From assembly GCA_049513055.1 (NCBI GenBank), contig JBEKWN010000007.1:13747-77746 (forward strand): a DNA stretch of 64,000 nucleotides. The letters run 5' to 3'. Numbering within the stretch: the stretch's first letter is position 1; every line of letters begins with the position of its first letter. The notes below the pieces were generated by a model. The model had not been told where the DNA came from, made no database searches, and was given only the letters and a program-made list of their open reading frames with translations. This DNA is from UBA1163 sp049513055. GTDB lineage: Bacteria > Desulfobacterota > BSN033 > UBA1163. This document shows positions 27,083 to 34,953 of the stretch, in pieces. A program made the translations under genes and the position numbers.

Positions 27083-28379
27083 CCTGTTTATTGGAATAAA
27101 AGTTCTCCTTGGTGCGGTTGAAATAACCAAATTGGAGAAAAGGGAATTTCTTCTTTAGAGTATCAATCATCTTAGAGATACCTATTCCCTCGCCTATTCC
27201 CATGGTCTTGAGATAGAGGTCTGGATCGATGTTGAGATTTCGCATCTGGATAAGATCGAGGTTCGTTTCCCTGATCAGTTCTATCAACCCTTCCACTTCT
27301 TCTTCCCTGTCTGTGAACCCTGGGAAGACGAGGAGATTGATCGAAGTGTAGATCCCTTTTTCTTTGGCTTTGACCAGGGAACCTACGACTTTTCCAAAGG
27401 TATATCCCTTCGGTTTATGGTAACGGTTGTAATATTCCCGATGAGGACTGTTCAACGTCACACGAACGCTATCAAGCCCGGCATCACAAAGCTTTGCTAC
27501 CCGGTCTGGAAAGCTGCCATTGGTGTTGAGATTAATCGTCCCACGATCTATCCTCTCTCGAAGTTCACGGATCGATCTCTCCAGAAGTCGCCACTGCATT
27601 AACGGCTCCCCTTCGCAACCCTGACCGAAACTGACAATCGCATCCTCTGCCTCTTCCAAATGGGGCAAAGCGACCTCCAGGACTTCATCCACCGTGGGCA
27701 CAAACCGGATCCTTTCCATCGAAGCCGGACAGCATTCAGATGGCTGAAGTGAAATACATCCTATGCATTCTGCGTTGCATGAAGGGGAAGTAGGTAATGG
27801 GCATTCCCATCTTCGAAAAAAGATATTTTTTGCTGCAAAGCAGTGATATTCCAAAGCACATCGAGAAAGTTGTTGAAGGAGGCGATTCTCAGGGGATTTA
27901 CTACGAAAGGTATGAACTTTTCTTTTTAAAAGGCGATCGTTCTCAAAATATTTTGGATTCCAATGAAGGTTGGGGTCAATGAATAATCCTGTCGCCCAAA
28001 ATTTCCCATCTTTCCAACCCACGGCGCTGTAAGCCCAGAGTGGAAGGGTGGGCGCTCTTGGCTCCAGATGTGTGGCAGGAAGAAGTGTACGGATATATCC
28101 TGGCGGGAGGAAAGCGGCCATAGCTATATACTCTACCTCCTTATTCCTTAATTCCACTTTTCTCGAAGAGACGAAAGATCTTTTTTCTTCATCCCATCCG
28201 ATTGGAATCCTTCCGGGTAATGTAAAGAGTTGACTCCCTTTAGGCAGAGGCACTAATTCTGAGGGATGGGGGAGGAGGAACCGAGTTCCAGATCGACCTG
28301 ATAGCTTCAGAGAGGGATGATCGAAGATATTCCCATCAGGGTCTGATAAGACAAGTCTGGGGTATTCAAAACGGGTCAT
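27033..28379 (-). CDS. Radical SAM protein of unknown function
   Basis: 448 residues. An N-terminal domain of about 190 residues precedes the radical SAM cluster motif CNAECIGC (Cys-x3-Cys-x2-Cys), with further cysteines in LQPSECCP. The barrel continues with VSFGQGCEGEPLM, TINLNTNGSFPDRV, GLDSVRVTLNS and SINLLVFPGFTDREEE, the usual SAM-binding strands. Such proteins cleave SAM to make a 5'-deoxyadenosyl radical; the reaction here is unknown. The last residues (QDSRGQVVEGSSEDIKK) are encoded by a palindromic repeat and are probably not part of the ancestral protein. Confidence 0.82.
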   Translation of the reverse strand: MTRFEYPRLVLSDPDGNIFDHPSLKLSGRSGTRFLLPHPSELVPLPKGSQLFTLPGRIPIGWDEEKRSFVSSRKVELRNKEVEYIAMAAFLPPGYIRTLLPATHLEPRAPTLPLWAYSAVGWKDGKFWATGLFIDPNLHWNPKYFENDRLLKRKVHTFRSKSPENRLLQQLSRCALEYHCFAAKNIFFRRWECPLPTSPSCNAECIGCISLQPSECCPASMERIRFVPTVDEVLEVALPHLEEAEDAIVSFGQGCEGEPLMQWRLLERSIRELRERIDRGTINLNTNGSFPDRVAKLCDAGLDSVRVTLNSPHREYYNRYHKPKGYTFGKVVGSLVKAKEKGIYTSINLLVFPGFTDREEEVEGLIELIRETNLDLIQMRNLNIDPDLYLKTMGIGEGIGISKMIDTLKKKFPFLQFGYFNRTKENFYSNKQDSRGQVVEGSSEDIKK

Positions 28380-28435
28380 GATAGGCTTACAGCAAATGAA
28401 GAATGAAAATTCAACGGTTTACGGACACGAATCAT

Positions 28436-28478
28436 GCCTGCCTGTCGGCGGACAGATTAGGCAGGGACACGAGTCACG
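28436..28478. repeat. CCTGCCTG/CAGGCAGG palindrome family, degenerate copy
   Basis: TGCCTGCCTGTCGGCGGACAG followed by ATTAGGCAGG is a variant of the CCTGCCTGCGGCAGGCAGG palindrome seen at 30043-30066 and inside the polB 3' end. It overlaps no gene. Confidence 0.45.
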
Positions 28479-28494
28479 TTATTTCCTATCAGGA

Positions 28495-28599
28495 TCACGT
28501 TGGATACTTTCTTTCTCCTTTAGACTTTTTCAAGGAGTGCTTAACATTTTTCCTTTTCAAAGCTGCCTTCAAGCGATTGGTTTTTTTTCGTCTCTTCAT
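28495..28599 (-). CDS. Candidate 34-residue highly basic small protein
   Basis: The minus strand carries ATG at 28599 with a GGAGGGG ribosome site 4 bases away, and 34 codons to TGA. The peptide starts MKRRKKTNRLKAALKRKN and ends KKSKGERKYPT; about half its residues are Lys or Arg. Such composition suggests nucleic-acid or ribosome binding, but that is inference. The ribosome site and the complete frame are the only direct support. It lies 118 bases after the radical SAM start on the same strand and could head that transcript. Confidence 0.5.
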   Translation of the reverse strand: MKRRKKTNRLKAALKRKNVKHSLKKSKGERKYPT

Positions 28600-28605
28600 A
28601 ATCCC

Positions 28606-28681
28606 CTCCGTTACTAAGTCATTAAGTTATTCAGTCATTGGGTCATTGAGTCGTTGGGTCATTACATTTAATGGTCTGACG
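28606..28681. repeat. GTCATTG/GGTCATT tandem-like word repeat
   Basis: Successive words TCATTAAGTTATT, CAGTCATTGGGTCATTGAG and TCGTTGGGTCATT form a degenerate tandem array. A relative lies downstream of dinB's start at 25523-25565 (GTCATTGAGTTATTGGG). No function is visible. Confidence 0.5.
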
Positions 28682-28718
28682 CAAAGACGCCAAAACACTA
28701 AGGCTCAAGGACGAACTT

Positions 28719-29132
28719 TTATTTCACCAGCCAGATTCCTGAGACAATCAATGCTGTACCAATGACTCTGTGAAGGGTTACCCCTTCTTTAAGAACCAAA
28801 ACACTCAGAAGGGCGGTCACCAAAGGGTAACAGGCTGCAATGGGAACGATCTTAGAGGTTGCCTCCATTTTCAAGGCACTGTAATAAGTCCACATCCCGA
28901 GAAGACCTGCCATCATGCCGCTTGCGCCAAAGAGAAAAATACTCTTCCCATCCAATTCGATCAATGCCCTGCCTTTGCCTAATAGAAAGGTGAGCAAAAA
29001 AAGGCCTACCGTGACAATGGCGCTTCGAATGGTGACGCCAATCAGAGGGTCTGCTTTTGTCAAACCTATTTTTTCAAGAATGGGGGTCGATCCCCATAAC
29101 AAAGTCGTGACGATCAATAAAAGGATAACCAC
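28719..29132 (-). CDS. EamA-domain small transporter
   Basis: 137 residues, a single EamA/DMT unit with four to five helices (ILLLIVTTLLWGSTPILEKIG, SAIVTVGLFLLTFLL, ACYPLVTALLSVLVLKEG, VIGTALIVSGIWLV). The WGSTP and KEGVTLHRVIGTALI patches are typical of the family, which moves small metabolites across the inner membrane. The start is GTG at 29132 with GGAGG 8 bases upstream. It follows the PHP gene by 4 bases, so the two are co-translated. Confidence 0.8.
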   Translation of the reverse strand: MVILLLIVTTLLWGSTPILEKIGLTKADPLIGVTIRSAIVTVGLFLLTFLLGKGRALIELDGKSIFLFGASGMMAGLLGMWTYYSALKMEATSKIVPIAACYPLVTALLSVLVLKEGVTLHRVIGTALIVSGIWLVK

Positions 29133-29136
29133 CTCT

Positions 29137-30006
29137 TTACCTCCCCGATAAAGACCGATTTCGAACTGCCTTGAGATTCTCCACGATGGAGTAAGGAAGC
29201 TTCATTTCTCCTCTCCCTACCCCGATGTCCAATCCGGTTTTTTCGATTCCATGATAATCCGTCCCCCCTGTCGACAGGAGGCCGTATCTGTCGGCAAGAG
29301 TTTTATATTGTGCCACTTCCGCTGCAGAATGTTCAGGATAATAGACCTCAATCCCTTTAAGCCCCTCCTCGACGAGTTGGAGGATAAGTTTCTCCAATTC
29401 TGAGTATCCATTCATTCCGAGGGTATTGGGATGAGCAAGCACTGCCACCCCTTTGGCTTCGTTGATAAAATGTAGAGCCTCTTTCGATTTAAATCTGAAT
29501 TTGTCCACATAGGCTGAGGCTCCCTTTTTCAGAAACCGGTCGAAAGCCTCCTGAAAACTTCTGACATACTTCTTTTCTAAAAGCACATTAGCAAAATGGG
29601 GTCGCCCAACCTGCCCTCCCCCAGAGGCTTTCAGTACCTCTTCATAAGTTATCTCAATGCCTAACTGGTTTAGTTTCGCAACCATCTTCGGATTTCTTTC
29701 TGCCCTTGCCCTTTGAAGATATTCCAACCTCTCATTGAGGAAGGGATGATGGATATCGAGAAAAAAGCCCAGGATATGCATGGAGCCAGGTGAATGCTCG
29801 GCGCTAATTTCAATTCCCGGGATCACTTCAAAACCAACTCTCTCCCCTTCTGACAACCCCTCCTCACACCCTTCGATGGTATCATGATCAGTGATTGCAA
29901 TCGCTTGAAGTCCTTTCGCCTTTGCATATCTCACGATCTCAGATGGGCTTAGCACTCCGTCAGAAGCGGTTGTATGAAGATGGAGATCCACATATCCCAT
30001 AGACAT
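29137..30006 (-). CDS. PHP-domain phosphoesterase (RNase AM / YciV-like)
   Basis: 289 residues. The metal-binding motifs of the PHP fold are present in order: VDLHLHTTASDG, ITDHDTIEGC, IPGIEISAE, LAHPNTLG and STGGTDYHG. Family members hydrolyse 3',5'-nucleoside bisphosphates or trim 5' ends of RNA; the exact substrate is not certain here. Two in-frame ATGs (30006 and 30000) are possible; AAGGGG upstream favours 30006. It lies in an operon with the EamA gene. Confidence 0.85.
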   Translation of the reverse strand: MSMGYVDLHLHTTASDGVLSPSEIVRYAKAKGLQAIAITDHDTIEGCEEGLSEGERVGFEVIPGIEISAEHSPGSMHILGFFLDIHHPFLNERLEYLQRARAERNPKMVAKLNQLGIEITYEEVLKASGGGQVGRPHFANVLLEKKYVRSFQEAFDRFLKKGASAYVDKFRFKSKEALHFINEAKGVAVLAHPNTLGMNGYSELEKLILQLVEEGLKGIEVYYPEHSAAEVAQYKTLADRYGLLSTGGTDYHGIEKTGLDIGVGRGEMKLPYSIVENLKAVRNRSLSGR

Positions 30007-30042
30007 TCTTTCAACCCCTTTTAGAAAGGGGAATGGAGATTA

Positions 30043-30066
30043 ATACCTGCCTGCGGCAGGCAGGAT
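30043..30066. repeat. Perfect palindrome CCTGCCTGCGGCAGGCAGG
   Basis: A 19-base core hairpin-former with 9-base arms, upstream of the PHP gene. Copies or variants occur at 28436-28478 and 39980-40000 and, more degenerate, at 63949-63990. It is a dispersed intergenic element. Confidence 0.6.
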
Positions 30067-30362
30067 TTAGACTTTAATTTTATAAAAGATGGACTACCCA
30101 AAGTCAACCCTTCGACTCCTCGGCTGAAGCCTTGGGCGCCGTCGAATGGGTCAAATTAAATACCTTTCTTCCTGCTTCCTGTCACCAGCATTTGAAGGGT
30201 TTATTTTTATTTTCTCATATTTCGAAGTGAATGCTTCAACCCTGGAGAATTTACTAATCTTTCATATAAAAATATGGAATTAATCCTATATGAATTCTGT
30301 AATATTAACTGTTTAATTTGTAACCTGTTGATAATAATATAAAATTTACGTAAAAATAATGC

Positions 30363-30391
30363 TTGACAAAACTTGCTCACTTGAATATATT
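30363..30391 (+). promoter_or_regulatory. Strong sigma-70 promoter of the sigma-factor gene
   Basis: TTGACA (30363-30368), 17 bases, TATATT (30386-30391), preceded by an A/T-rich stretch like an UP element. Transcription would begin near 30398, giving a leader of about 160 bases before the GTG at 30557. Confidence 0.75.
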
Positions 30392-30399
30392 AGTATTAG

Positions 30400-30459
30400 A
30401 TGATGAAAAAATTACCTTATACGGGAGTTGATTATAGAGAGAACCATTCGACCGGTTAG
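30400..30459 (+). other. Possible 19-residue leader peptide ORF ahead of the sigma gene
   Basis: ATGATG at the predicted transcription start opens a frame encoding MMKKLPYTGVDYRENHSTG, closed by TAG just before a GGGTTTTTT run. It has no ribosome site, so it would have to be leaderless. It may be chance, but its position between promoter and terminator-like structures is that of a regulatory leader. Confidence 0.25.
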
Positions 30460-30493
30460 GGTTTTTTGGTAAAAGTAAAATTGAATAAATCCA

Positions 30494-30528
30494 CCCTTTC
30501 CATAGACTAAGAATGGAGAGGGTTTTTT
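30494..30528 (+). terminator. Intrinsic terminator/attenuator in the sigma-factor leader
   Basis: CCCTTTCCAT (30494-30503) pairs with ATGGAGAGGG (30513-30522), with one G-U pair and a 9-base loop, followed by six T. It is a good Rho-independent terminator lying between the promoter and the start codon, so it may release a short RNA or attenuate the gene. Confidence 0.65.
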
Positions 30529-30556
30529 GTTCTAGAAAGAAAGGGGTAAAATACCT

Positions 30557-31861
30557 GTGAAAAATAATAAGACAGCAAATAAAAATGGAGAGGATTTAGC
30601 CCTCGAGACCGTTCAATCCTCGTCCCTTTTTGCTGAAACCCCGACCTCTATTCCACCTATCCAATCCGCACCCTACATAGAGGGTGAATCAGAAGAAACG
30701 ATAGAGGATCTTGATCTCCAGGCGGAGGAAGCAGAACTAGCGGCCGAGGAAGAGGAAGAAATTTCAGCCGAGGCAGTTCCTCAGGAAGAAATCATTTTTC
30801 AGCCTCAGGATATCACATGGGAATATTTAAAAGGCCTTGAAAAAATATCCCTTCTTACGCCAGAAAAAGAGGTCGAATTGGCAAAAAGGATTAAGGAAGG
30901 CGAGCGTCAAGTTAAGATCCTCGAAACAAAGATCAATCGTCTGAAAACCCAATTATATACCCATCCGAGTCCAAAAAATGGGGGTAAACATACCCATACC
31001 AATACCCGGCAAGGATATAAATTAAAGGGCAAGAATGGGAAGAATGGGAAAAAACCAAAACCCACTCCTTCAGAAATGAGGGAGAAAAATCTTCTTTATA
31101 AGAAGGCGTTGAACCAATATCAACATGCCCTCCTCGATCTCCAAAAGGCAAAGAATGAATTGACCCAGGCCAATCTGCGGTTGGTGGTCAGTATCGCAAA
31201 ACGATATGCCAATCGGGGGCTCTCTTTCTTGGATTTGATCCAGGAGGGAAATCTGGGCCTCATTCAGGCTATGGTCAAGTTCGATTATACCAAAGGCTTT
31301 AAATTCAGTACCTACGCTTCCTGGTGGATCAGGGCAGCCATTTTAAGAGCCTTTGCAGAGAAGTCGAGGACCATTCGCATTCCCAACTATCTTTTTGAGA
31401 TCAAAGGAAAGTTGATGAAATCCTTTAAGGATCAAGTAAAGAAGTTAGGTCGAGAGCCTACCTCCCAAGAATTATCAAAGGATAGTGGAATCCCATTACA
31501 CGATGTGGAGAAGATTCTCAATCTCATTGAGGAGCCGATCTCTCTGGATATGTCTATTGGGGAAGAGGATAGTACTCTTGAAGACCTGATTCCTGATGAC
31601 AAGAGCCTCTCACCCAGTGATTCTTTACTGGAAAAAGATTTAACCCATCAAATCCAGAAGCTCTTATCTGGCCTTTCTCCGAGAGAAGAAAAGATTCTCC
31701 GACTCCGCTTTGGCATTGGAGAAGACGGGGAATGTACTCTTGAAGAAATCGGTAGGCAGTTCGGTCTCAGCCGAGAGAGAATTCGGCAAATCGAAGCGAA
31801 AGCCCTTGATCGACTGAGAGATCCCAAACGCTATAAAGAAATCAAAGAATATTTTGAGTGA
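30557..31861 (+). CDS. Sigma-70 family RNA polymerase sigma factor (RpoD/RpoS-like)
   Basis: 434 residues starting with GTG (AAGGGG about 10 bases upstream). An acidic N-terminal part is followed by region 1.2 (ITWEYLKGLEKISLLTPEKEVELAKRI), region 2 (NLRLVVSIAKRYANRGLSFL, then FSTYASWWIRAAI), region 3 and region 4 (FGLSRERIRQIEAKALDRLR). Region 1.1 is absent, and the -10-recognition helix has AILRAFAEKSRTIRIP where primary sigmas have AITRSIADQARTIRIP, so it looks like an alternative group 2 sigma. An unusual 25-residue Lys/Gly/Asn/His-rich insertion (HTHTNTRQG...GKNGKNGKK) sits between regions 1.2 and 2. The leader carries an internal terminator. Confidence 0.88.
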   Translation: MKNNKTANKNGEDLALETVQSSSLFAETPTSIPPIQSAPYIEGESEETIEDLDLQAEEAELAAEEEEEISAEAVPQEEIIFQPQDITWEYLKGLEKISLLTPEKEVELAKRIKEGERQVKILETKINRLKTQLYTHPSPKNGGKHTHTNTRQGYKLKGKNGKNGKKPKPTPSEMREKNLLYKKALNQYQHALLDLQKAKNELTQANLRLVVSIAKRYANRGLSFLDLIQEGNLGLIQAMVKFDYTKGFKFSTYASWWIRAAILRAFAEKSRTIRIPNYLFEIKGKLMKSFKDQVKKLGREPTSQELSKDSGIPLHDVEKILNLIEEPISLDMSIGEEDSTLEDLIPDDKSLSPSDSLLEKDLTHQIQKLLSGLSPREEKILRLRFGIGEDGECTLEEIGRQFGLSRERIRQIEAKALDRLRDPKRYKEIKEYFE

Positions 31862-31882
31862 TTTTCTAAAAAGAAAATAAGA

Positions 31883-31922
31883 AAGGGGCATCCATGATTC
31901 TATGTGGATTGCCCCTTTTTTT
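31883..31922. terminator. Terminator shared by the sigma-factor and ferredoxin genes
   Basis: AAAGGGGCATCCA pairs with TGGATTGCCCC, followed by T9; preceded by an A-run on the other strand, so it can stop transcription from both directions between these convergent genes. Confidence 0.8.
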
Positions 31923-31939
31923 ATTCTTGTTGGAGAGAC

Positions 31940-32128
31940 TTAATCTTCCATCTGGATGGCCTCTACCGGACAATTTTCAGCAGCCTCCTTACAGGACTCC
32001 AGTACATCCTCAGGAACCTCATCTACTTTGACATGAGCCTTATCATCGTTCATTTCAAAGACCTCTGGGCAATCCTCTGCGCAAAGCCCGCATCCGATAC
32101 AGGTTTCCTCGTCCACTGTCACTTTCAT
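31940..32128 (-). CDS. Single-cluster 4Fe-4S ferredoxin
   Basis: 62 residues. Cluster ligands are CIGCGLCAEDCPEVFEM and a distal NCPVEAI, the pattern of monocluster bacterial ferredoxins like those of Desulfovibrio; an intervening ESCKEAAENC gives the extra cysteine of the family. It is a small acidic electron carrier of the cytoplasm. AAGGAGAATGG precedes the ATG. It stands alone on the minus strand. Confidence 0.92.
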   Translation of the reverse strand: MKVTVDEETCIGCGLCAEDCPEVFEMNDDKAHVKVDEVPEDVLESCKEAAENCPVEAIQMED

Positions 32129-32184
32129 TGACCATTCTCCTTCCGATTTACTTTAATTTATTTTTCATAATCATTTTCTTTAAA

Positions 32185-32868
32185 TCAAGTCGACCTTCTA
32201 AATTTGTAATAGAGGTATCCGAAAGCCACCCCCATCCCGATCAACATTAAAATGGAGACGATCGTCTCCACTGAATCTAAGCGGGTGGCTGCTTTTTCGT
32301 AAGTGGCCCCGATCCACCATCCAAAAAAACCCAGAAAAAAACATCGGAAGATCGAACCCAAAAAGGTATAAATCGTGAAGGGTTTGATAGGTATGCGCAG
32401 CAAACCAGCAAAGACAGAAACCAAAGAGATAGGGAAGACGGGAATGGCCCGGGAGAGAAAGATACTCAAGGCTTCTTTCCTCCCCTGAAATCGTTTCTCC
32501 AATCTTTCTATCTGATCCCAGTCCACATCCAAAAAACGTTGGAGCCGCACGACCAGGGCTTTTCCTCCATAAAAACTGATCATATAGCCAATATAGGAAC
32601 CCAGTGTTGAGGCGATGGAACCGGGAAGAACGATGACCCAGAGAATCTGAAGGAAGGCATTTGGAATGGAAATTCCGGGAGGGATGAGGATGGCCCCTGC
32701 CCCCATGATGATCAGTGGAGACGGGATGGGGACAATAATCTGCTCAATCATCACGCCGATGAAGACCGAGAGCTGGCCATGGGTCCTCATCGACTCCATA
32801 ATCCACTGGGTAATTTCTAAAATCAAAGGAACCTCTCTAAAATAGAATTTCCAATTTTCATACTTCAT
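32185..32868 (-). CDS. DedA/VTT-domain membrane protein
   Basis: About 227 residues with five to six hydrophobic segments. The VTT/DedA landmarks are EQIIVPIPSPLIIMGAGAIL, GSIASTLGSYIGYMISFYGGK and FLSRAIPVFPISLVSVFAGLLRI-type sequence (Arg and Pro in the re-entrant loop). DedA proteins are undecaprenyl-phosphate or phospholipid scramblases. The start is taken at ATG 32868; the TTG at 32892 lies inside a dispersed repeat and adds nothing family-like. Confidence 0.82.
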   Translation of the reverse strand: MKYENWKFYFREVPLILEITQWIMESMRTHGQLSVFIGVMIEQIIVPIPSPLIIMGAGAILIPPGISIPNAFLQILWVIVLPGSIASTLGSYIGYMISFYGGKALVVRLQRFLDVDWDQIERLEKRFQGRKEALSIFLSRAIPVFPISLVSVFAGLLRIPIKPFTIYTFLGSIFRCFFLGFFGWWIGATYEKAATRLDSVETIVSILMLIGMGVAFGYLYYKFRRST

Positions 32869-32881
32869 AACCTCAGTTAAA

Positions 32882-32902
32882 AATTCCGTCAAGTCATTTC
32901 TT
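32882..32902 (+). repeat. 21-base direct repeat, left copy
   Basis: A sequence beginning AATTCCGTCAAG and ending TCATTTCTT is repeated without mismatch at 34815-34835. The two copies flank a 1.9-kb segment holding only the D-aminoacylase gene. Confidence 0.8.
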
Positions 32903-33080
32903 CATCTGAAAAAAGCAAATTCCGCCACCTGGCAGCACCAGAGGGAAGTTTTGATTGGGTCGATTTAACGGTTAAGGCCACATGAAGGGGGGTTATCCAT
33001 TAGCACATTTTTTTCAACCATCCCCTGGAAATATTATATTGCAAGAACTGACTCCACATAATTTTTAGTGGGCTAAATTC

Positions 33081-33108
33081 TTGACTCCCATATAACTGAA
33101 GGTATATC
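33081..33108 (+). promoter_or_regulatory. Promoter of the D-aminoacylase gene
   Basis: TTGACT (33081-33086), 16 bases, TATATC (33103-33108), 60 bases before the ATG. Confidence 0.5.
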
Positions 33109-33168
33109 CTTTGGAATGGATAAAGGTTTCCAGAGAGAATTAATTCCCACCAGAACGGAGGATGGTCT

Positions 33169-34779
33169 ATGAAGTTATTGTTAAGAAGGTTCATCATTTT
33201 TTCCCTTGCCTCCTTCGCCTTTGGGTTAGTCATACCGATGACCTCGGCTCAAGACTTCTACAACATCGTCATCGAGGGAGGAAGGATTGTGGATGGAACA
33301 GGAAATCCGTGGTACTACGGCGATGTGGGAATCCAAAATGGTCGGATCACTAAGATCGGAGATCTCAAAGAGGCAGGGACAGGGAAACGGCTCAATGTCG
33401 CTAACCGCGTGGTTGCCCCAGGCTTTGTGGACATTCACAACCACACAGACACAGACATTGAGAAGTTTCCTCTCGCTCAAAACTACATGCAGCAAGGAGT
33501 AACCACTATCGTGGGCGGGAACTGTGGGGATTCCATTTATCCGGTTGGTGAGAAACTGGCAGCATTAGAGCGCCTTGGCCTAGGAATCAATTTCACCTTG
33601 CTGGTGGGACAAGCAACCATCCGAAAGCAGGTCATCGGAATGGCAGACAGGGCTCCAACAGCGGATGAATTGAAGAAGATGAAGAGGCTTGTGGCCAAGG
33701 CAATGGAGGAGGGAGCGGTTGGCATTTCAACCGGCCTTTATTACGCTCCTGGCTCGTACAGCAAAACAGATGAGGTGATCGAACTCGCCAAGGTAGCGGC
33801 CCAATATGGCGGCATTTATGCAAGTCACATCCGTGATGAGTCCGATTACAGCATCGGGTTAGTGGCCGCTGTAAAAGAAGCCATCGAAATCGGTGAGAAG
33901 GCGAATATTCCTGTAGAGATCGCCCACTTAAAAGCCCTGGGAAAACCGGTTTGGGGGAAGTCCGTGGAGATCTTGAATCTGGTGAAACAAGCGAGAGCGA
34001 GAGGCGTCGATGTGACCTTCGATCAATATCCCTATGTGGCTTCAGAGACAAGTCTTATGGGGTCCATCGTGCCTCGCTGGGCTGTAGCCGGAGGTGAGGC
34101 GAAGATGAAAGAGCGCTTTCTCGATCCTCCAACCAAAGAGAAAATCAAAAAGGAAATGCTGGTGTCGATCGATAAACGCGGCGGTCCGGAGAAACTATTC
34201 ATCGCCACCTTTCGACCTGACACAAACTTAGAAGGAAAAAATCTGGCAGAGATCGGCAAGATCAAAGGAAAGGAACCGGTCGATGTAGCCATCGATATCC
34301 TCCTTGCAGGGGAAGCCGATATAGTCTCTTTTAATATGCTGGAAGAAGATCTCATCCGCATCATGCGTTCATCTTTCGGCCTCGTGGCCTCCGATGGAAG
34401 TCTCGTGGAGTTTGGGAAAGGCGTCCCCCATCCAAGGTATTACGGCACCTTCCCAAGGGTTCTTGGTAAATATGTGCGAGAGGAGGGCGTGCTGTCCCTA
34501 GAGGAAGCGGTTCGGAAGATGTCTTCAACCCCAGCCAATCGTGTAGGCCTCCGGGACCGCGGTCTGATCAGGGAAGGGATGATTGCGGATATAACCGTGT
34601 TCAATCCAGCCACAGTCATGGACCAAGCAACCTTTGAAAAACCACACCAATACCCGATAGGCATCGATTACGTCATTGTGAATGGACAACTTGCGTTGTC
34701 AAAAGGTGAATGGACAGGGGTCCGGGCTGGCAAAGTACTCTATCGGCAGAAGCCCTTCTCCTCTTCTAAGAAACAATAG
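33169..34779 (+). CDS. Secreted D-aminoacylase / N-acyl-D-amino-acid deacylase family amidohydrolase
   Basis: 536 residues with a signal peptide (basic start MKLLLRRF, hydrophobic core, cleavage near TSA-QD). The amidohydrolase metal site is PGFVDIHNHTD; the family Cys is in VGGNCGDS; then STGLYYAPGSYS, EIAHLKALGKP, ASDGSLVEFG and the C-terminal GMIADITVFNPATV. Members release acyl groups from N-acyl-D-amino acids; a periplasmic location fits peptidoglycan- or detritus-derived substrates. GGAGG lies 8 bases upstream of the ATG. The gene stands alone between two copies of a 21-base direct repeat, which suggests it arrived as a unit. Confidence 0.87.
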   Translation: MKLLLRRFIIFSLASFAFGLVIPMTSAQDFYNIVIEGGRIVDGTGNPWYYGDVGIQNGRITKIGDLKEAGTGKRLNVANRVVAPGFVDIHNHTDTDIEKFPLAQNYMQQGVTTIVGGNCGDSIYPVGEKLAALERLGLGINFTLLVGQATIRKQVIGMADRAPTADELKKMKRLVAKAMEEGAVGISTGLYYAPGSYSKTDEVIELAKVAAQYGGIYASHIRDESDYSIGLVAAVKEAIEIGEKANIPVEIAHLKALGKPVWGKSVEILNLVKQARARGVDVTFDQYPYVASETSLMGSIVPRWAVAGGEAKMKERFLDPPTKEKIKKEMLVSIDKRGGPEKLFIATFRPDTNLEGKNLAEIGKIKGKEPVDVAIDILLAGEADIVSFNMLEEDLIRIMRSSFGLVASDGSLVEFGKGVPHPRYYGTFPRVLGKYVREEGVLSLEEAVRKMSSTPANRVGLRDRGLIREGMIADITVFNPATVMDQATFEKPHQYPIGIDYVIVNGQLALSKGEWTGVRAGKVLYRQKPFSSSKKQ

Positions 34780-34814
34780 ATAAAAGAGAACCGTTTTTCC
34801 ATCCTTTTTGGGAG

Positions 34815-34835
34815 AATTCCGTCAAGTCATTTCTT
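34815..34835 (+). repeat. 21-base direct repeat, right copy
   Basis: Identical to 32882-32902, in the same orientation, 1933 bases away, 36 bases after the D-aminoacylase stop. Confidence 0.8.
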
Positions 34836-34953
34836 TACTTTTTTTGAGACATCTAAAAGAGGGCTCCCCTTTCTGAACTTTTCCTTTTCTACCTGTTAAA
34901 AGGATGTTTTATGAATACATCTTCAAAATATCGGCTGGCTTTGAAAATTGTGC

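Larger units (their letters stand above)
32869..33168. other. Intergenic region between divergent dedA and D-aminoacylase genes
   Basis: About 300 bases. It holds the first copy of a 21-base direct repeat (32882-32902) and the promoter of the D-aminoacylase gene (33081-33108). A 77-codon open frame on the minus strand (33000-33233) overlaps the next gene and is not credible. Confidence 0.5.

Noticed and set aside
28436..30066. CCTGCCTG palindromes as CRISPR repeats
   Set aside because: Copies are far apart, variable and without regular spacers; no cas genes are present.
32869..32892. TTG start for dedA at 32892
   Set aside because: The codon is inside the 21-base repeat shared with 34815-34835; ATG 32868 fits the family.
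33000..33233. 77-codon open frame on the minus strand
   Set aside because: It overlaps the signal peptide region and promoter of the D-aminoacylase gene, has no ribosome site and no protein-like composition.
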